From Candidatus Sulfotelmatobacter sp. (lineage in GTDB: Bacteria > Acidobacteriota > Terriglobia > Terriglobales > Acidobacteriaceae): DNA of 6,922 nucleotides. Location of the stretch: contig JASICF010000606.1 of NCBI GenBank assembly GCA_030044775.1, positions 1 to 6,922 of the forward strand, read 5' to 3'. The position numbers were made by a program, and so were the translations under genes. Positions 5,058 to 6,922 of this stretch are shown here, piece after piece; the first letter of the stretch is position 1; each line of letters opens with the position of its first letter. Below the pieces are notes generated by a model. That model saw only the letters and a program-made list of their open reading frames with translations. It did no database searches and was not told the DNA's origin.

Positions 5058-5130
5058 GACGCTCACCCCTCTAATCGTCGATGCTGAGGAAAGCAAAAGG
5101 GGTTCGACCTTATCTCGGTCAGGGGGAATG

Positions 5131-6922
5131 ATGAGCACAGCCAAATTCAAGACGATGGATGCCAACGAGGCAGTCGCGTATGTCGCTTACCGGGTCAACG
5201 AAGTGATTGCGATTTATCCCATCACTCCTTCTTCTTCCATGGGCGAGTGGGCCGACGAGTGGTCGGCAAGAGGAATCAAAAACATTTGGGGCACAGTGCC
5301 GCACGTAATCGAAATGCAGAGCGAAGGCGGAGCGGCCGGCGCGGTGCACGGGGCGCTGCAGACGGGATCGCTTTCGACCACATTTACCGCTTCGCAAGGC
5401 CTGTTGCTGATGATCCCGAACATGAACAAGATTGCCGGCGAACTGACGCCGGCGGCGTTTCACGTCTCGGCGCGAACTGTGGCGACGCATGCGCTCTCGA
5501 TTTTTGGCGATCACAGCGATGTGATGTTCTGCCGTACCGCGGGCTGGGCGATGCTCTGCTCGAATTCCGTGCAGGAAGCCATGGATATGGCGCTGATCGC
5601 GCAGACGGCGACCCTCGAATCGCGAATTCCCTTCCTGCATTTCTTCGACGGATTCCGCAGCTCGCATGAGGTGAACAAGATCAAGATGCTGACCGAAGAC
5701 GACATGCGGGCGATGATCAATATCGACCGCGTGTTTGAGCACCGCCAGCGGGCGCTGTCACCGGACCATCCGGTGTTGCGGGGGACAGCGCAAAATCCTG
5801 ATGTGTTCTTTCAGATGCGGGAGCGGGCGAATGCTTACTACGACGAGTGTCCGGAAAAAGTTGCAGCAGCGATGGAGAAGTTCGAAAAACTTACCGGGCG
5901 TTCCTATCATCTTTTTGACTACGTTGGAACACCGGATGCGGAGCGTGTGATTGTCATGATGGGATCGGGCGCGGAAGTGGCGCACGAAGCCGTCGAGGCG
6001 ATGAATGCGAAAGGCGAGAAAGTTGGATTGCTGAAGGTTCGATTATATCGGCCGTTTTCTGTGAAGCATTTTGTTGAGGCGCTGCCGGCCAGCGTCAAAA
6101 AGATCGCAGTTCTCGATCGCACGAAGGAACCGGGGGCAATCGGCGAGCCGCTCTATCAGGACGTGGTCAATGCCCTGCAAGAGGGTGCGAAACATAGGTT
6201 CGGCAACTTGAGAACGATTCCTGATGTCGTGGGCGGGCGTTACGGACTGTCTTCCAAGGAATTTACCCCGGCAATGGTGAAGGCGGTCTACGACAATTTG
6301 CGGGCGAGGCCGAGCAAAGAACACTTCACCGTCGGAATTCAAGACGACGTCGGCGACAGCAGCTTGACATACGACAATGAGTTTTCGACTGAGCCGGAAA
6401 ATGTGGTGCGCGCTCTGTTTTACGGCCTGGGCGCCGACGGCACGGTCGGTGCGAACAAGAACTCGATCAAGATCATTGGGGAAAACACGGACAATTACGC
6501 GCAGGGATATTTCGTCTACGACTCGAAAAAATCAGGCGCGATGACCGTTTCCCACCTGCGCTTCGGGCCGCAGCCGATTCGATCGAGCTATCTGGTCTCG
6601 AAAGCGAACTTCGTTGCCTGCCATCAATGGATTTTTCTCGAGCGCTACGACATGCTGAGCGCGCTGGTCGACGGGGGAACGTTTCTGCTGAACAGCCCGT
6701 TCGGTCCCGATGAAGTCTGGGACTGCTTGCCACGCACGGTGCAAGAACAACTCATTTCCAAAAAAGCGAAGTTTTACGTGATTGACGCCTACCGCGTGGC
6801 ACGGGACAGCGGCATGGGCAGCCGCATGAACACTATTCTGCAGGTTTGCTTTTTTGCGATTTCCAAAGTGCTGCCCAAAGAGCAGGCGATTCAGAGCATT
6901 CGGCAATCGATTCGCGACACGT
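5131..6922 (+). CDS. nifJ: Pyruvate:ferredoxin (flavodoxin) oxidoreductase, partial (C-terminus beyond right edge)
   Basis: An open frame of 597 codons runs off the right edge, roughly half of a typical PFOR of about 1,180 residues. The enzyme oxidises pyruvate and CoA to acetyl-CoA and CO2, passing electrons to ferredoxin or flavodoxin; it is cytoplasmic and usually O2-sensitive. Visible motifs: YPITPSS (29-35) and EMQSEGG (61-67, with E65 at the thiamine-activating Glu) and R115 in FHVSAR, all as in Desulfovibrio PFOR domain I; GSGAEV (from about 277) and DRTKEPGA with GEPLY (from 329) in domain II; and GLGADGTVGANKNS (from 432) opening the gamma-type domain. The ferredoxin-like clusters and the C-terminal thiamine domain lie past the edge. 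AGGGGG (5121-5126) four bases upstream favours ATG at 5131 over the adjacent ATG at 5128. It is divergent from the regulator and preceded by two Crp/Fnr-type boxes, so anaerobic activation is likely. Confidence 0.95.
   Translation, partial: MSTAKFKTMDANEAVAYVAYRVNEVIAIYPITPSSSMGEWADEWSARGIKNIWGTVPHVIEMQSEGGAAGAVHGALQTGSLSTTFTASQGLLLMIPNMNKIAGELTPAAFHVSARTVATHALSIFGDHSDVMFCRTAGWAMLCSNSVQEAMDMALIAQTATLESRIPFLHFFDGFRSSHEVNKIKMLTEDDMRAMINIDRVFEHRQRALSPDHPVLRGTAQNPDVFFQMRERANAYYDECPEKVAAAMEKFEKLTGRSYHLFDYVGTPDAERVIVMMGSGAEVAHEAVEAMNAKGEKVGLLKVRLYRPFSVKHFVEALPASVKKIAVLDRTKEPGAIGEPLYQDVVNALQEGAKHRFGNLRTIPDVVGGRYGLSSKEFTPAMVKAVYDNLRARPSKEHFTVGIQDDVGDSSLTYDNEFSTEPENVVRALFYGLGADGTVGANKNSIKIIGENTDNYAQGYFVYDSKKSGAMTVSHLRFGPQPIRSSYLVSKANFVACHQWIFLERYDMLSALVDGGTFLLNSPFGPDEVWDCLPRTVQEQLISKKAKFYVIDAYRVARDSGMGSRMNTILQVCFFAISKVLPKEQAIQSIRQSIRDT

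Larger units (their letters stand above)
4859..5130. promoter_or_regulatory. Divergent control region between the regulator gene and nifJ
   Basis: The 272 bases between the two divergent start codons carry four Crp/Fnr-type boxes (4914-4929, 4936-4951, 5020-5035, 5042-5057) arranged as two outward-facing pairs. No ORF or RNA gene is supported. A TCTAAT hexamer at 5070-5075 resembles a -10 for nifJ but sits only about 23 bp from the nearer box centre, off the usual class II position, so the nifJ promoter is unresolved. No good -10 is evident for the regulator gene. Confidence 0.75.

Noticed and set aside
5119..5742. Minus-strand open frame of 207 codons inside nifJ
   Set aside because: Antisense to a well-supported nifJ frame with conserved PFOR motifs; the Arg/His-rich product has no recognisable features.

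Overview
This 6.9 kb window looks chromosomal and comes from a GC-rich bacterium. My best guess is an Acidobacteriota member. The guess rests on overall protein character, the form of the Crp/Fnr regulator, and an intergenic hairpin repeat (about 2032-2063) of a type I associate with such genomes. None of these is decisive. No rRNA, tRNA, CRISPR array or transposase was seen.

Layout from left to right. Five genes are read leftward (minus strand): an HAO-like multiheme cytochrome c cut by the left edge (829 down to 1), a YwiC-like membrane protein (1942-1046), an AhbD/NirJ-family radical SAM/SPASM enzyme (3403-2090), a bacteriohemerythrin (3963-3556) and a Crp/Fnr regulator (4858-4136). One gene is read rightward: nifJ, pyruvate:ferredoxin (flavodoxin) oxidoreductase, from 5131 and cut by the right edge. 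The regulator and nifJ are divergent across a 272-base control region.

The genes fit one theme, anaerobic or microaerobic respiration and redox metabolism. The PFOR makes acetyl-CoA and low-potential electrons. The hemerythrin binds O2 (or NO). The radical SAM enzyme probably makes heme without O2. The multiheme cytochrome uses a great deal of heme and is of a family acting on hydroxylamine, nitrite and related nitrogen compounds. YwiC-like proteins sit beside nitrate-respiration genes and fnr in Bacillus.

The most interesting signal is regulatory. Three gene starts (radical SAM, regulator, nifJ) each carry a pair of TGTGA-N6-TCACA boxes. In every case a strong gene-distal box (9-10 of 10 consensus bases) is followed by a weaker gene-proximal box (8 of 10), centred exactly 22 bp closer to the gene. 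The regulator in the window has a Crp-type recognition helix (SRETVTR) expected to read TGTGA half-sites. It also has an Fnr-like cysteine pattern. The simplest reading is a self-regulated, O2- or redox-responsive regulon that includes the regulator itself.
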